Source: Acholoe squamosa (Eukaryota; Annelida; Polychaeta; Phyllodocida; Polynoidae). Taken from it: DNA of 64,000 nucleotides. Both the position numbers and the translations under genes were made by a program. Positions 23,181 to 34,590 of this stretch are shown here, in pieces (position 1 is the stretch's first letter; each line of letters opens with the position of its first letter). Under the pieces are notes generated by a model. That model was not told where the DNA came from, did no database searches, and worked only from the letters and a program-made list of their open reading frames with translations. The stretch lies in assembly GCA_949317995.1 (NCBI GenBank), contig OX439043.1, positions 3,216,501 to 3,280,500 of the forward strand, in the 5' to 3' direction.

Positions 23181-24160
23181 GAGGCTTCATGTTAACCCTG
23201 TAAGGACAGCATGGTGCCTCAAGGCTTCATGTTAACCCTGTAAGGACAGCATGGTGCCCCAAGGCTTCATGTTAACCCTGTAAGGACAGCATGGTGCCTC
23301 AAGGCTTCATGTTAACCCTGTAAGGACAGCCTGATGCCTCAAGACCTCATGTTAACCCTGTAAGGACAGCATGATGCCTCGAGGCTTCATGTTCACCCTG
23401 TAAGGGCAGCATTATGCCTCAAGCCTCCATGTTAACCCTGTAAGGACAGCATGATGCCTCAAGACTTCATGTTAACCCTGTAAGGACAGCATGGTGCCTC
23501 AAGGCTTCATGTTAACCCTGTAAGTACAGCATGGTGCCTCAAGGCTTCATGTTAACCCTGTAAGTACAGCATTATGCCTCAAGGCTTCATGTTAACCCTG
23601 TAAGGACAGCATAGTGCTTCAAGGCTTCATGTTAACCTTGTAAGGACAGCATGGTGCCTCAAGGCTTCATGTTAACCCTGTAAGGACAGCATAGTGCCTC
23701 AAGGCTTCATGTTAACCCTGTAAGGACAGCATGATGCCTCAAGGCTTCATGTTAACCATGTAAGGACAGTATGGTACTTCAAGGCCTCATGTTAACCCTG
23801 TAAGGACATCATGATGCCTCAAGGCTTCATGTTCACCCTGTAAGGGCAGCATTATGCCTCAAGCCTCCATGTTAACCCTGTAAGGACAGCATGATGCCTC
23901 AATGCTTCATGTTAACCCTGTAAGGACAGCATGGTGCCTCAAGGCTTCATGTTAACCCTGTAAGGACAGCATGGTGCCTCAAGGCTTCATGTTAACCCTG
24001 TAAGGACAGCATGGTACTTCAAGGCTTCATGTTAACCCTGTAAGGACAGCATGATGCCTCAAGGCTTCATGTTAACCCCTGTAAGGACAGCATGGTGCCT
24101 CAAGGCTTCATGTTAACCCTGTAAGGACAGCATGGTGCATGACGGCTTTATGTTAACCCT
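23181..24160. repeat. 40-bp minisatellite made on a MITE end, 24 copies
   Basis: The unit is gttaaccctgtaaggacagc + atggtgcctcaaggcttcat. The first half is the terminus of the palindromic MITE (compare 22422 and 10975). Confidence 0.95.
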
Positions 24161-24415
24161 TATGCACGTTACAGCATAAAACAAAAAGCATTTCTATATT
24201 CAAAGGTTTACACAGAATATCAATATAACTGAATGAATTAAATGATTAAAATGGAAAGTTTATTCTTATTTTTCATCATTTTTCACTTACAAAAATATAT
24301 TGATGTTTTTGGTTCTGAAGAAATCAATGCGGGCCAACAGAAAAACAATATCTTCAGGACTGAATGGTGTACACAATGAATCTATTGTCGAGGTCATTGT
24401 CATCATCCTGCTGTA

Positions 24416-24580
24416 CAGTGGCGGATCCAGGATTTGGCAAAGGAGGGGGCACAGCCCAAAAAAGAGGGGGCGCACCCCCTATATTTGGACAAGTTTTGGG
24501 GTCCAAAATATGTAGTTAAACTCTTAAGTACTGGGGAAAAGGGGGGCGTGCGCCCCTGCCCCCCTCTAAATCCGTCACTG
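24416..24580. mobile_element. hAT-like MITE
   Basis: Ends CAGTGGCGGATCCAG and, inverted, CAGTGACGGATTTAG, flanked by CTGTA on both sides (24411-24415 and 24581-24585). G-rich interior, 165 bp. Confidence 0.75.
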
Positions 24581-24585
24581 CTGTA

Positions 24586-26428
24586 AAATTTCCCAGAAGC
24601 TGCTGCTTTTCGTCTCAGATTTTTCGATTGTCAACACTTATAATGAGGCTTTTGTAAACACAGTCAAATCTCAAAGTGTGTAGGTATCATGAGATATAAA
24701 ATTGCTGGTACATATCTATCTGGTGACATCTAACTCACTATGTAGCACCTGTGTATGGTCCCAACCCAGTAGTGTATGATTATGGTATGTCATACCAGTA
24801 GTCTGCGGTTGGTGCTACGTGCTGGTGTGACAGGTCATGTCATGTTGGTGGTTTAATAGCTGCTGACAGAAGTTACTCATGGATCTACACAACAGGCCAT
24901 CTTAACCCACTGATTTAGCTGTGTCCCTTAGCCTAATCCTTACCTCTTCAATTGTGGGATATTGTGAGATTTATTAAAATTTTTGCTTATTATTTTTGTT
25001 TTGTCATAACCAAGCTTATAAATTGGTAACCATTGAAATGAACAAAGATTAAAATGACCACCCTGCAGCTATGAAACTTGTGAATATGGATGGAATCTAG
25101 TCATCTCTAGCCCCTTCTAAGGTACACCCAATAAGTTTGATGCACCTATTCTTGTATGCAGTTTGTCTATAAATTTGCTCAACAACACCCGTATACATAA
25201 TGTCTTAGATCCTTGTGAAATAGACTGTTCCGTCATGTGGTTTAGATATTGCGTCGTGTGTCGTAAGTCACATCAAACCATTAATTGGTAACGGTCCCCA
25301 CCTGCCATGACGCATGCTACAACCATGGAGTTTATGCTAATAATGGGCTACACCTGTCTCCTGATTGGTCAACATGACCTCAGGGTAACCTTGACCTTGG
25401 TACAGGTGACATTGGGCTGCCCCCTGGTGGTACATTATAATATTATGGGGCAGCTTTTGGTGTGAGACACATTCCACAGAATGGACTGTGGTTATATGGT
25501 GTACAGCAGGGTCCCCATTAGGGCCTTCTTACTGATACTGTAGTGTTGTTTTCAGCATGTATCAGTGCAGCCAGTAGATCTGTAGAAATCTAGCTATGAA
25601 ACATTCACTTCCTTATATATCAACCGTCAGTCCCTATAACTGTGTTTATACTTGCTTGGACGGCGGGCATGATAAGCCAATAATTCAATCTATCATACTA
25701 AGGGGGGGAGGGGGGGTCAAAAATGGCCAAAAAAAGCATGACGTCATTTGTACACAGCCCCTAGTTTATAATGTGGCTCTGGTAAATAAGTCAGCATTGC
25801 TCCATTCATGTAGGCTAGCTATCATGCCACCATTTTGGTATGTTACACATGTGGTCCATGGCTGTTCCCTGTTTGTGAAACTTTTTAAAGAGACCATTAC
25901 ACCACCCTCTACCCCCTTCTAAGTGTACTCCATAGGCTTATGCATTGGCGTGCCCAAAATCCTTTCACATTCATAGACATACACTCACTTTGTCCAAAAA
26001 GTAGCATTGGTACCCTATGATTTAAATTTCTGTCTTGTTTGGCACATGTCAATAAATATAATTGTGGATTTTGAAAAAAATTGTTTGTCCAGTTTAGGAA
26101 TTATTCACAAAAATCCCTCCAAAATCGCACCTCACTAGGTAATGGCCCATAAGGCTCCATGTTAAAACATCCTTCAAAAGATGGCTCCTACCGTACCGAA
26201 GAAAGTAGCATTGCTACCCCAACTTTTTATTTCACATTTCAATTACACATCATCTAAAGAACAAATAAGTCACAAGGAAATCCTTTGTCAATTAATTTTT
26301 GGGTCACCTGGAGCCCTTGTCCTTAAACACCAGGGGGTTTCTGGGTTACCAATGTACAGAACGCATGTAAATGACCATGCTACAGTAAAACAACAACTAG
26401 ATGGAATGGGTGGGATTCGAAACAGACC
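24586..26428. other. unique stretch
   Basis: Longest stretch without arrays in the left half. I see no exon I can support. A cluster of AGGTCA-like half-sites lies at 25374-25402. A G-run block is at 25700. Confidence 0.4.
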
Positions 26429-26706
26429 TCTCTGATGCAACCTATGACGTCACGGTTGATCAAATGCACCCTGTTGCTAACTGCAAAATACTGTCTATTG
26501 ACAAATAAATGTTTCTCATAGTTGTCCTTCAACACTGCTTGCATGTCTTTTGATTATTGGAACCGAATAACACATTTGTGCTATCATACCCAATATAATG
26601 AGGCAAAACACTATAAAACTGCAATTAATGACATGTTTTACAATGCATAAACAATGCAGAACTTTATGCATTTAATCAACCATGACGTCATAGGCTGCAT
26701 CAGAGA
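26429..26706. mobile_element. MITE with 40-bp terminal repeats containing TGACGTCA
   Basis: 26429-26468 and 26667-26706 are inverted copies (37 of 40). Both carry ATGACGTCA-like CRE motifs. The flank ctgcccttatgatagcac resembles 54735-54752 (ctgcccttaagatagcag), so the family is dispersed. Confidence 0.7.
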
Positions 26707-27022
26707 AGACTGCTCTCTGCCCTTATGATAGCACATCAAGTGCAGACTATGACAGAATCGTTTTATTCATTATAAAGGTTACCAAAAGAGGCCAAATAGG
26801 ATGGCCTTTCCTGTCAAGAAGTTATTGGTCTATCTACTCAGGTATACTTTCTGTAGACCCCAGCAGGGGCATAGGGGAAAGGTACCAGAAATATACTCAC
26901 TCCCTACACAGCAGTCCCATACCCACAAATACACCACATACATATTATTTATATGTGTGATGGGGAAATCCCCCCCCCCCCCCGTGTACTATGGTGTGTA
27001 CCTGTATTTTACATAGCACCAT
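26707..27022. other. unique stretch
   Basis: Includes a 15-base C run at 26971. Nothing else. Confidence 0.4.
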
Positions 27023-27540
27023 GAGGGGGGCGGTGAGGCGGTCTAGGAGGAGGGGGGTGAGGCGGTCTAGGAGGAGGCGGGGTGAGGCGGTCTAGGAGGA
27101 GGGGGGTGAGGCGGTCTAGGAGGAGGGGGGTGAGGGGGTCTAGGAGGGGGGTGAGGGGGTCTAGGAGGAGGGGGGGTGAGGGGGTCTAGGGGGAGGGGGG
27201 TGAGGCGGTCTAGGAGGAGGGGGGTGAGGCGGTCTAGGAGGAGGGGGGTGAGGTGGTCTAGGAGGAGGGGGGTGAGGCGGTCTAGGAGGAGGGGGGTGAG
27301 GCGGTCTAGGAGGAGGGGGGTGAGGCGGTCTAGGAGGAGGGGGGTGAGGCGGTCTAGGAGGAGGGGGGGTGAGGTGGTCTAGGAGGAGGGGGGTGAGGCG
27401 GTCTAGGAGGAGGCAGGGTGAGGCGGTCTAGGAGGAGGGGGGTGAGGCGGTCTAGGAGGAGGGGGGGTGAGGCGGTCTAGGAGGAGGGGGGTGAGGCGGT
27501 CTAGGAGGAGGGGGGTGAGGGGGTCTAGGAGGAGGGGGGA
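27023..27540. repeat. 24-bp G-rich minisatellite, about 21 copies
   Basis: The unit is ggggggtgaggcggtctagg + agga. Being 24 bp it stays open as an RRGVRRSR-type repeat on the plus strand, which I do not call a gene. The G runs could fold as quadruplexes. Confidence 0.95.
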
Positions 27541-28299
27541 TTCCAGAAAGGAATAACTACTGTGCACATCGTGATTCTAGGTCATAGATAGGTTGTATCT
27601 TTACTTCAGTATGATGCAATGGTGATGAATTGTCACAACCATTCATCAAGTCTATCTTTAAAAGTACTCCTGTTCCCAAGATTGAATAGAAAATGACAGT
27701 CAGAGACGATCGTGATATTATAACTATAGTCTTTCCCTTCCAAAGGTTTGATTTCACTAGATGAGGGGCAATCACCTCACTCCCAATCAAAACATCAAGT
27801 GAAATATGAGTATATGAATAAATGCTTATACATGTGTTATTGGCTCAGGGACCACCCTGAGTCTATACCGCCGGGTAGGTGGTGGCATTGGAAAAAAGTC
27901 AGTTATACAATTTTCAATCTCAATTTTCTACAAGAAAGAAAGCATGTAAAGAAATAAAATTACCATACATGAGTAGTTCATGTATCAGTCTTTAGTTACA
28001 GTAAAGAAAAAAATTCAAAAATCCATCCATAAGTTCATACAGAATTAAAGAAATAAAAAAGTCATTTCATAAAAATATCTTCTCCAATCCAGTCCTCCAT
28101 AGCTTTACCTCCGGGCTGGAATTTTTTTTTCTTTGTTCCTATTTGATTTGAAAACAGCGTCTAAAAGTGAGACGGTTTGGACGCCTTTAAAAAAACGTGG
28201 GAAAATTTCGGCAAGGAGGGGTCACGCATGCACACAGAACCTGAGCCATGAGTGCTCTATTCACACGTTACATTTTTTCTGAAAAGGAGTTACCAATCT
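27541..28299. other. unique stretch
   Basis: No supported gene. The segment 27563-27583 reappears inside a repeat unit at 29244-29264. Confidence 0.4.
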
Positions 28300-28513
28300 T
28301 AACCCTATAAACACGGCTAATGCATCGGAGTGTCATGCCCATTGATCAACATGATGCACCAATAGAGCAAACATTGGTGCATCATGCCCACGCTCCAGGA
28401 GTGTATCAACCCCGTCAGGTCGACATGCTGCATGAATATACCCCTTGCGAGTCACTTACCATGCTGATCAATTGGCATGATGCATTGAAGCATTATCGGT
28501 CCTCAAAGAGTTC
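28300..28513. mobile_element. palindromic TTAA-type MITE, worn
   Basis: TTAACCCTATAAACACGGCT at the left, GGTCCTCAAAGAGTT at the right. Confidence 0.65.
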
Positions 28514-28676
28514 AGTTGGACGGCCCTAGACATGCTGCACATGTCTTCACAGTGGGCGGTAAAACATGTGTTGTAAGAGTGATGTGTGTGTGTTTGGAGT
28601 GAGTGGCGGCCGCTAGATGGGGGCAGGTGTGTCTGCTGCACTCTGTGACCTCCTGACCTCCTCCAGGGGCTGGGAT

Positions 28677-29314
28677 CCCAGACGTCATTAACCCTTTAAG
28701 GACCCCTACATGAGCTGCTCCCCAGACATCATTAACCCTTTAAGGACCCCTTCATGAGCTGCTCCCCAGACATCATTAACCCTTTAAGGGCCCCTACATG
28801 AGCTGCTCCCCAGACATCATTAACCCTTTAAGGACCCCTTCATGAGCTGCTCCCCAGACGTCATTAACCCTTCAAGGACCCCTATATTAGCTGCTCCCCA
28901 GACGTCATTAACCCTTTAAGGACCCCTTCATGAGCTGCTCCCCAGACATCATTAACCCTTTAAGGACCCCTTCATGAGCTGCTCCCCAGACATCATTAAC
29001 CCTTTAAGGACCCCTTCATGAGCTGCTCCCCAGACATCATTAACCCTATAAGGACCCCTTCATGAGCTGCTCCCCAGACGTCATTAACCCTTTAAGGACC
29101 CCTTCATGAGCTGCTCCCCAGACATCATTAACCCTTTAAGGACCCCTTCATGAGCTGCTCCCCAGACATCATTAACCCTTTAAGGACCCCTTCATGAGCT
29201 GCTCCCCAGAAGTCATTAACCCTTTAAGGACCCCTACATGAGCTGCACATCGTGATTCTAGGTCCCCAGACATCATTAACCCTTTAAGGACCCCTTCATG
29301 AGCTGCTCCCCAGA
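28677..29314. repeat. 44-bp minisatellite made on a MITE end, about 14 copies
   Basis: The unit is ccagacatcattaacccttt + aaggaccccttcatgagctgctcc. The core ATTAACCCTTTAAGGACC is the MITE terminus. One unit (29244-29264) has a foreign 21-base patch. Confidence 0.95.
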
Positions 29315-29410
29315 AGTGCTTCATTTGAGCCTCATGCCGACTCTCCAGGTGTTTTTGTATCAGCCCAATTGGGTCAGCATGATGCTCCAATGAAGTGCTG
29401 GCGAGCAGAT
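29315..29410. mobile_element. MITE remnant
   Basis: gtgcttcatttgagcctcatgccga at the left and ccaatgaagtgctggcgagcag at the right. This is half of a two-module element next to the 44-bp array. Confidence 0.6.
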
Positions 29411-29520
29411 GTAATAAATCCTTTCAGGACCCCTTCATGAGCTGCTCCTCATTAATACTTATAAATGCGTCACCTTATTTACCAACACACAAATTGGCTC
29501 ATGTCCTACCTATTAATACT

Positions 29521-29946
29521 GATTAAACCCTTTAAAAACAGGAAGTTCCCTCCAGATGTGGCACATTGACATTCATATTATGATTGAACCCTTTAAAAAC
29601 AGGAAGTTCCCTCCAGGTGTGGCACATTGACATTCATATTATGATTGAACCCTTTAAAAACAGCAAGTTCCCTCCAGGTGTGGCACATTGACATTCATAT
29701 TATGATTGAACCCTTTAAAAACAGCAAGTTCCCTCCAGGTGTGGCACATTGACATTCATATTATGATTGAATCCTTTAAAAACAGCAAGTTCCCTCCAGG
29801 TGTGGCACATTGACATTCATATTATGATTGAACCCTTTAAAAACAGCAAGTTCCCTCCAGGTGTGGCACATTGACATTCATATTATGATTGAACCCTTTA
29901 AAAACAGCAAGTTCCCTCCAGGTGTGGCACATTGACATTCATATTA
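29521..29946. repeat. 61-bp minisatellite, 7 copies
   Basis: The unit is attgaaccctttaaaaacag + caagttccctccaggtgtgg + cacattgacattcatattatg. The units differ by only a few bases. Confidence 0.95.
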
Positions 29947-30239
29947 GTTCTTTCTAATATCATTTTCTTGCGTTCCAAGATTCCGGATATTTACCTACTG
30001 AAAATATTTTGAAACGCATCTAGCTAGCCCCATGAGAGTTGTTTCACCAGTTCCTGGACTCCCCCACCACTACCAGGGACATGTTCCCAGAACCTTGGCA
30101 CCATGAGATGGGGGTGGGGGGAGAGGAGTGATGAGTTGTAACATCAACCAGCCATGTTCAGTTTGATGTTTGTTTTTCCCGGAAGGTGTTTTCTTTTGTA
30201 CTTCACAGAGTTAGTTGTTTTAGGGCCAGATCATATGTA

Positions 30240-30532
30240 TCGACGCGGTAGGACAATCATGATGCAAAAATGCAGCCCCTACCTGGGTCTGCACTCGTGC
30301 ATCATGATGGTCAATGGGCATGATGCATTGATACCCTACTGGCCCGTAGAGTTAAGAACCTATTTGATGTCCCACGATGCATTTCTGCTCCATCCATGCA
30401 TCATGCCAACCTCATTTGTTTGAGACATTCTTGAAGAGCCCTCATGATGCACCAATGCACCTTCCATTACTGCATTGGTGCATCATGGCATGTGAACACG
30501 AGGCATCATGTAGCTCTTAAAAGGGTGAACCC
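30240..30532. mobile_element. palindromic MITE
   Basis: Hairpin CACCAATGCA...TGCATTGGTG at 30443-30487 and a first module with gcagcccctacctgggtctg. The ends are worn. Confidence 0.65.
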
Positions 30533-30785
30533 TTTAATGGCTGCTTGGGCAGGAGTGCATCATGCCCATTGGTCGTCATGATGCACCAATGAAGTGCTGG
30601 TGAGACTGCTCACGACCACTTCATTGGTGCATCATGCTGACTCTCTGGGAGTGTATTAACCCTCAGGGTCGTCTTGATCCATGGATGTAGCCCGAGTGAG
30701 TGACTCGCCAGCACTTGATTGGTGCATCATGACGACCAATGGGCATGATGCAATTATGACAACAGCGGCATGTAAAGGTTTAAGG
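30533..30785. mobile_element. palindromic MITE
   Basis: Left end AACCCTTTAATGGCTGC, then the ATGAAGTGCTGGTGAG module, then gcccgagtgagtgactcgcc, then gacgaccaatgggcatgatg. Confidence 0.7.
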
Positions 30786-30885
30786 GGTCCAATGTGAGAT
30801 AGAAGTCTTTAGCCTCAGTACCTGGAATCCAAACACAGGATTTATGGGGTACTACCACTCGGCCCTCATTTTGAAGGTGACTTAC

Positions 30886-31132
30886 CGTAATCTCCCGCGT
30901 ATAAAGCGTGTCTTATACGCCAAACAAAATGCTGCTGAGTGTTATACGTGGGAGGGACATTGCCTTGAGTTTGGGGTGCGCCTTATAGGGGGGTAATTTT
31001 ACTATAGAACAGTACTAAATTAACAAAAATCTGCCCTTAGAGGTGCGCCTTATACATGGAATTGCATTCTCTTAGTTGGGGATGCGCCTTATACGGGAGA
31101 TGCGCCTTATACACGGGAGATTACGGTAGGTT
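30886..31132. mobile_element. CCGTAA-ended MITE with TA target duplication
   Basis: TACCGTAATCTCCCGCGTAT at the left and, inverted, TACCGTAATCTCCCGTGTAT at the right. The interior repeats gcgccttata several times. Confidence 0.75.
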
Positions 31133-31325
31133 TCTAAAGGCCAATCGTGGATCCAGGGTTTTGAGAGGAGGGATTTGACCCTACAGCACTATAGAGGTTC
31201 CACGGGACCTTAGCTACACATAACCTTTTAAATTTTGAAAATCCATTGAGTAAAACAGGGTATGGCATTTTTTTTTTTTTTTGGGGGGGGGAGCAAATAC
31301 ACAAACTCCAAGTGCCCGTTGTACA

Positions 31326-31405
31326 TGTTGGTGAGTGAGTGAGTGAGTAATATATGTTATACGCCATTTTAACAGCTAAGGTCATATTCATTGCGAGAAA
31401 TACAT
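31326..31405. repeat. dispersed fragment with (GTGA)n
   Basis: gtgagtgagtgagtgag followed by acgccattttaac and aaggtcatattcat. An inverted relative is at 35352-35400 (atgaatatgacctta, actcactcactcc). Confidence 0.5.
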
Positions 31406-31419
31406 TACATTATTTCACA

Positions 31420-32241
31420 GACGGTATTAAACCTTTAAAGGGCAGCTCGGAGGGGCCAACCCCATCTACTAGCAAATTAGCCACAATTGACAGCTCATCT
31501 ACCTCAACAAAAACGAAAAAACTACCCAGCATGCCAAAAATTGTCTTATTGGACCCAGTGGATCCCACTTCTAGAAAACGCACCGACCCTGAACCGCCTA
31601 AGGCAACAGTAAAAAGGGTAACAAAGATCATGAATGCCCAATACCGCCCACTTAAAATAAAATCCAAGGAGTTTTTAAGCTCAGATGACTCAAGCGACGA
31701 TGATGAACCAAAGAGGTAGAGTGAGTTATTTCCAAACCTCCCAACACCACCTTCACCACAGTATCTAAACCAGCAACTCCACCACCTACCCTGCCCACAA
31801 CTAATATAAAAGAAAGTCAACTCGATCTCAAACTCAGCGACAATGAGGACATTCTAGACCAGGACACCCATGCACCAACTCCAGAAAAAACTAAAACTGT
31901 CAACCCAGCAAAAGCTACCAACCGTGATCCCAGACGATCAAGGTCCCCACCCAGCATCCAAACACCAACTGTTAATCAGCCAAGACCGTACAACCCTGCC
32001 AACATTAACCACATAGCCCCATACATCCCACCAAGTGCACGCCAGCGCCACCTATGTACCCACACCAACCCATCAAGAAAGACAGGTACCAATGAATGAC
32101 ATACTCTTTGGACTTTACCAACTCTTTTGGAATATGAACCAGGACCTAGGGAAGGAGTTCTATGAAATGCTGAGGAGACATAACCTCACCCGCCCACGAC
32201 ATCAACCAGAACCACATAGGGACCCCCACCACCGCCGCTAA
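31420..32241 (+). pseudogene. frameshifted Ser/Pro-rich ORF, unknown family
   Basis: A protein-like reading passes through three pieces. 31420-31719 (frame 1) reads ...PKIVLLDPVDPTSRKR... with an acidic end SSDDSSDDDEPKR. 31725-32099 (frame 3) is Pro/Thr-rich with DNEDILDQD and RDPRRSRSPPS. 32080-32241 (frame 1) reads MNDILFGLYQLFWNMNQDL and ends PHHRR with a stop. The breaks at about 31717 and 32060-32099 show decay. Composition suggests a disordered nucleic-acid-binding protein such as a retroelement ORF1 or gag-like product. I do not recognise the family. The 3' flank to 32700 may belong to the same element. Confidence 0.45.
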
Positions 32242-32584
32242 TACTAGACATTTCATGCTTGCATGTTAATTTTTTATAATTAATTAATTATTTTCCTCTA
32301 CTGTGACAACGTATAACTCAAATTACAATTCGCCAATGTACAAGAAGCTATAATCATTTATATATTTAAAAATTACCGGTACCACTCTTATTACCAAGTC
32401 CAAACATACAGCTAAAGTGTCCTATTTACCCACCAGAGGGCCATAATTACAGTTTAGCCTAAGACATTGTCATAGTAACCAAACCCATTGTGATGTCATC
32501 GCCGTCCTATGTAACCATGGAAATCTTGTATGTAAAATGGATCATTTTGCCCACCTCAGCATCAGATTTATATATGCAAACCAT

Positions 32585-32622
32585 CTTGAAAAAGGAAATT
32601 TAAGATTTCCGAAACGTCGATC
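32585..32622 (+). ncRNA. hammerhead-like / Penelope-type 3' motif
   Basis: cttgaaaaa, a stem GGAAAT-ttaag-ATTTCC, then GAAACGTCGA. The stem plus GAAAC matches the CCGAAACGTCG motif frequent at ends of Penelope-like elements, related to hammerhead ribozymes. The CTGANGA box is degraded, so activity is doubtful. Confidence 0.35.
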
Positions 32623-33284
32623 AAACACAATAATCAGCTCATTTTATTCTACATTCTGATGTACCAGTGATACATAGACTGTGATATTATAATAACACTT
32701 TAAACTTTACTTGACTGTGTCTGGCTTTGCTTGTATTAATTCTACCTCAGTATTTCACAGAGGAATGTACCAGTGCCTGCGCATATGTGCACCTCAATCA
32801 TCCGAGGTGATAGGATAGAGGAGATATAGACCCTTTTAAGTGGGCTAGGGAAGTCTTATACCTTATACCCTAGCTATTACGGTATTCTATACCCTTAAGG
32901 CACCAACGTTTGCAGGGTAGGAAGCAGTTAGGAATATCTGGGTTAACTTGACTTTCAGTTTCAAATCGTATAGGAACTAATTATGTTTTCATAACATCAT
33001 ATTGTCAATTAATTGCTGCCTACAACGTCATTGTTGATTAGCGCCTACATAGATTAAATCTTGAAATGATATTTCATGAAACTGTTTCATAGCCTATAAG
33101 ATCGTTCATGAGAGAACTATTTATATTTATATTATTCTGCGAACCATCATATATGTTTCCTCATAACTGAAAGCTAAAAGGCATGGCATTGGGGGAAGTC
33201 CCCACAGTATGCAGTATTTAGTGTTTTACTTGTAATGAAAATATCCCTTAGTCATGGTATCAGTACTGGGTACAGGGTGGGTGT
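32623..33284. other. AT-rich unique stretch
   Basis: May hold the rest of the retroelement end. No gene seen. Confidence 0.35.
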
Positions 33285-33477
33285 TGATAACCCTGTAAGG
33301 GCAGCTGATGCATTGATGCACCGGTGTAGTGCTGGCGAGACTGCTCGCCAGCACTACACTGGTGCATCATGCCGACCGTCCAGGACTGTCAACCCTGGCT
33401 GTATGATGCATGGATGTAGCCCTGGTGCCACGGATGCACTAGGGCTACATCCCATCCAATGGGATTGATGCATCAAT
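33285..33477. mobile_element. palindromic MITE whose right end is amplified
   Basis: AACCCTGTAAGGGCAGCTGA left end, a perfect-looking module at 33318-33365 (GTGTAGTGCTGGCGAG / CTCGCCAGCACTACAC), then a second module. It runs straight into the 37-bp array. Confidence 0.8.
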
Positions 33478-33931
33478 GCACTAGCGGCCCTCAAAGGGTT
33501 AACAACCCTTTAATGCACTAGCGGCCCTCAAAGGGTTAATAACCCTTTAATGCACTAGCGGCTCTCAAAGGGTTAATAACCCTTTAATGCACTAGCGGCC
33601 CTCAAAGGGTTAATAACCCTTTAATGCACTAGCGGCTCTTAAAGGGTTAATAACCCTTTAATGCACTAGCGGCCCTCAAAGGGTTAATAACCCTTTAATG
33701 CACTAGCGGCTCTTAAAGGGTTAATAACCCTTTAATGCACTAGCGGCTCTTAAAGGGTTAATAACCCTTTAATGCACTAGCGGCCCTCAAAGGGTTAATA
33801 ACCCTTTAATGCACTAGCGGCCCTCAAAGGGTTAATAACCCTTTAATGCACTAGCGGCTCTTAAAGGGTTAATAACCCTTTAATGCACTAGCGGCCCTCA
33901 AAGGGTTAATAACCCTTTAATGCACTAGCGG
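33478..33931. repeat. 37-bp array of MITE end joined to MITE end, about 12 copies
   Basis: The unit is gcactagcggccctcaaagg + gttaataaccctttaat: a right terminus (CTCAAAGGGTTAA) followed at once by a left-type terminus (AACCCTTTAA). Units differ only by ccctca/ctctta. Confidence 0.95.
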
Positions 33932-34031
33932 GTCGGCATGATGCCCCAATGAGTGCTGGTATAAGCACTTTATTGGTGCATCATGACCACCATTGAGCTT
34001 GATGCGCTCCCACATCAGAAGCACTTACAGG
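33932..34031. mobile_element. MITE half after the array
   Basis: ggtcggcatgatgccccaat, a short hairpin, then gcatcatgaccaccattgag. Confidence 0.6.
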
Positions 34032-34195
34032 GTTAGGCCACATAGGTATCACATCCCTCCCCATCCCTCCTGCTGCTATCCACAAGCCCTGTTCTGCACA
34101 CAGTCTACAGTCTATGTTAGGCCACATAGGTATCACATCCCTCCCCATCCCTCCTGCTGCTATCCACAAGCCCTATTCTGCACACAGTCTTAATG
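34032..34195. repeat. 84-bp direct duplication
   Basis: Two near-identical units starting gttaggccacataggtatca. Confidence 0.9.
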
Positions 34196-34265
34196 AGCAA
34201 GGCTTGTGGATACAACAAACACATGCAGCACCTCCCTCAGTTCCTGAATACCATAGCGAACTGTT

Positions 34266-34410
34266 TAAGTCTTTAAGGGCCGCTCGTGCAGCAGTGCATC
34301 ATGCCCATTGGTCGGCATGATGCACCAATGAAGTGCTGGCGAGCAGTCTCGCCAGCACTTCATTGGTGCATCATGGCGACCTATGAGTCAGCGGCCTTTA
34401 AAGTATTAAG
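34266..34410. mobile_element. palindromic MITE, short form
   Basis: TTTAAGGGCCGCTCGTGCAG left, an unbroken ATGAAGTGCTGGCGAG / CTCGCCAGCACTTCAT module, GCGGCCTTTAAAGTATTAA right. Confidence 0.8.
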
Positions 34411-34424
34411 CACCCCAGCGCTTA

Positions 34425-34590
34425 TTGATCTCAAAGTGCCTCTACCCCTGCCCTTTATATGAGTCTGGTGCTTATGTGAACATTGCTCTCAGTGCTGTGC
34501 TTACAAATGATTTCATCATCCCTCATCCGCGACACATATTTGACACCAGCACTTATTTGAGACGCTTACACTTCAATGGGTAACCACTGT
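34425..34590. repeat. dispersed repeat (cttatttgaga type), copy 3
   Basis: Same ordered blocks as 16565-16735. Confidence 0.55.

Noticed and set aside
23181..24160. CRISPR-like regular array
   Set aside because: Units are contiguous without unique spacers, and the DNA is eukaryotic.
27176..27382. Arg/Ser-rich repeat frame like an RS-domain
   Set aside because: By-product of the 24-bp G-rich array with no non-repeat coding part.
31410..31820. Minus-strand 136-codon frame
   Set aside because: Shadow of the plus-strand Ser/Pro-rich pseudo-ORF; its hydrophobic, Ser-rich content is what the complement of that composition gives.
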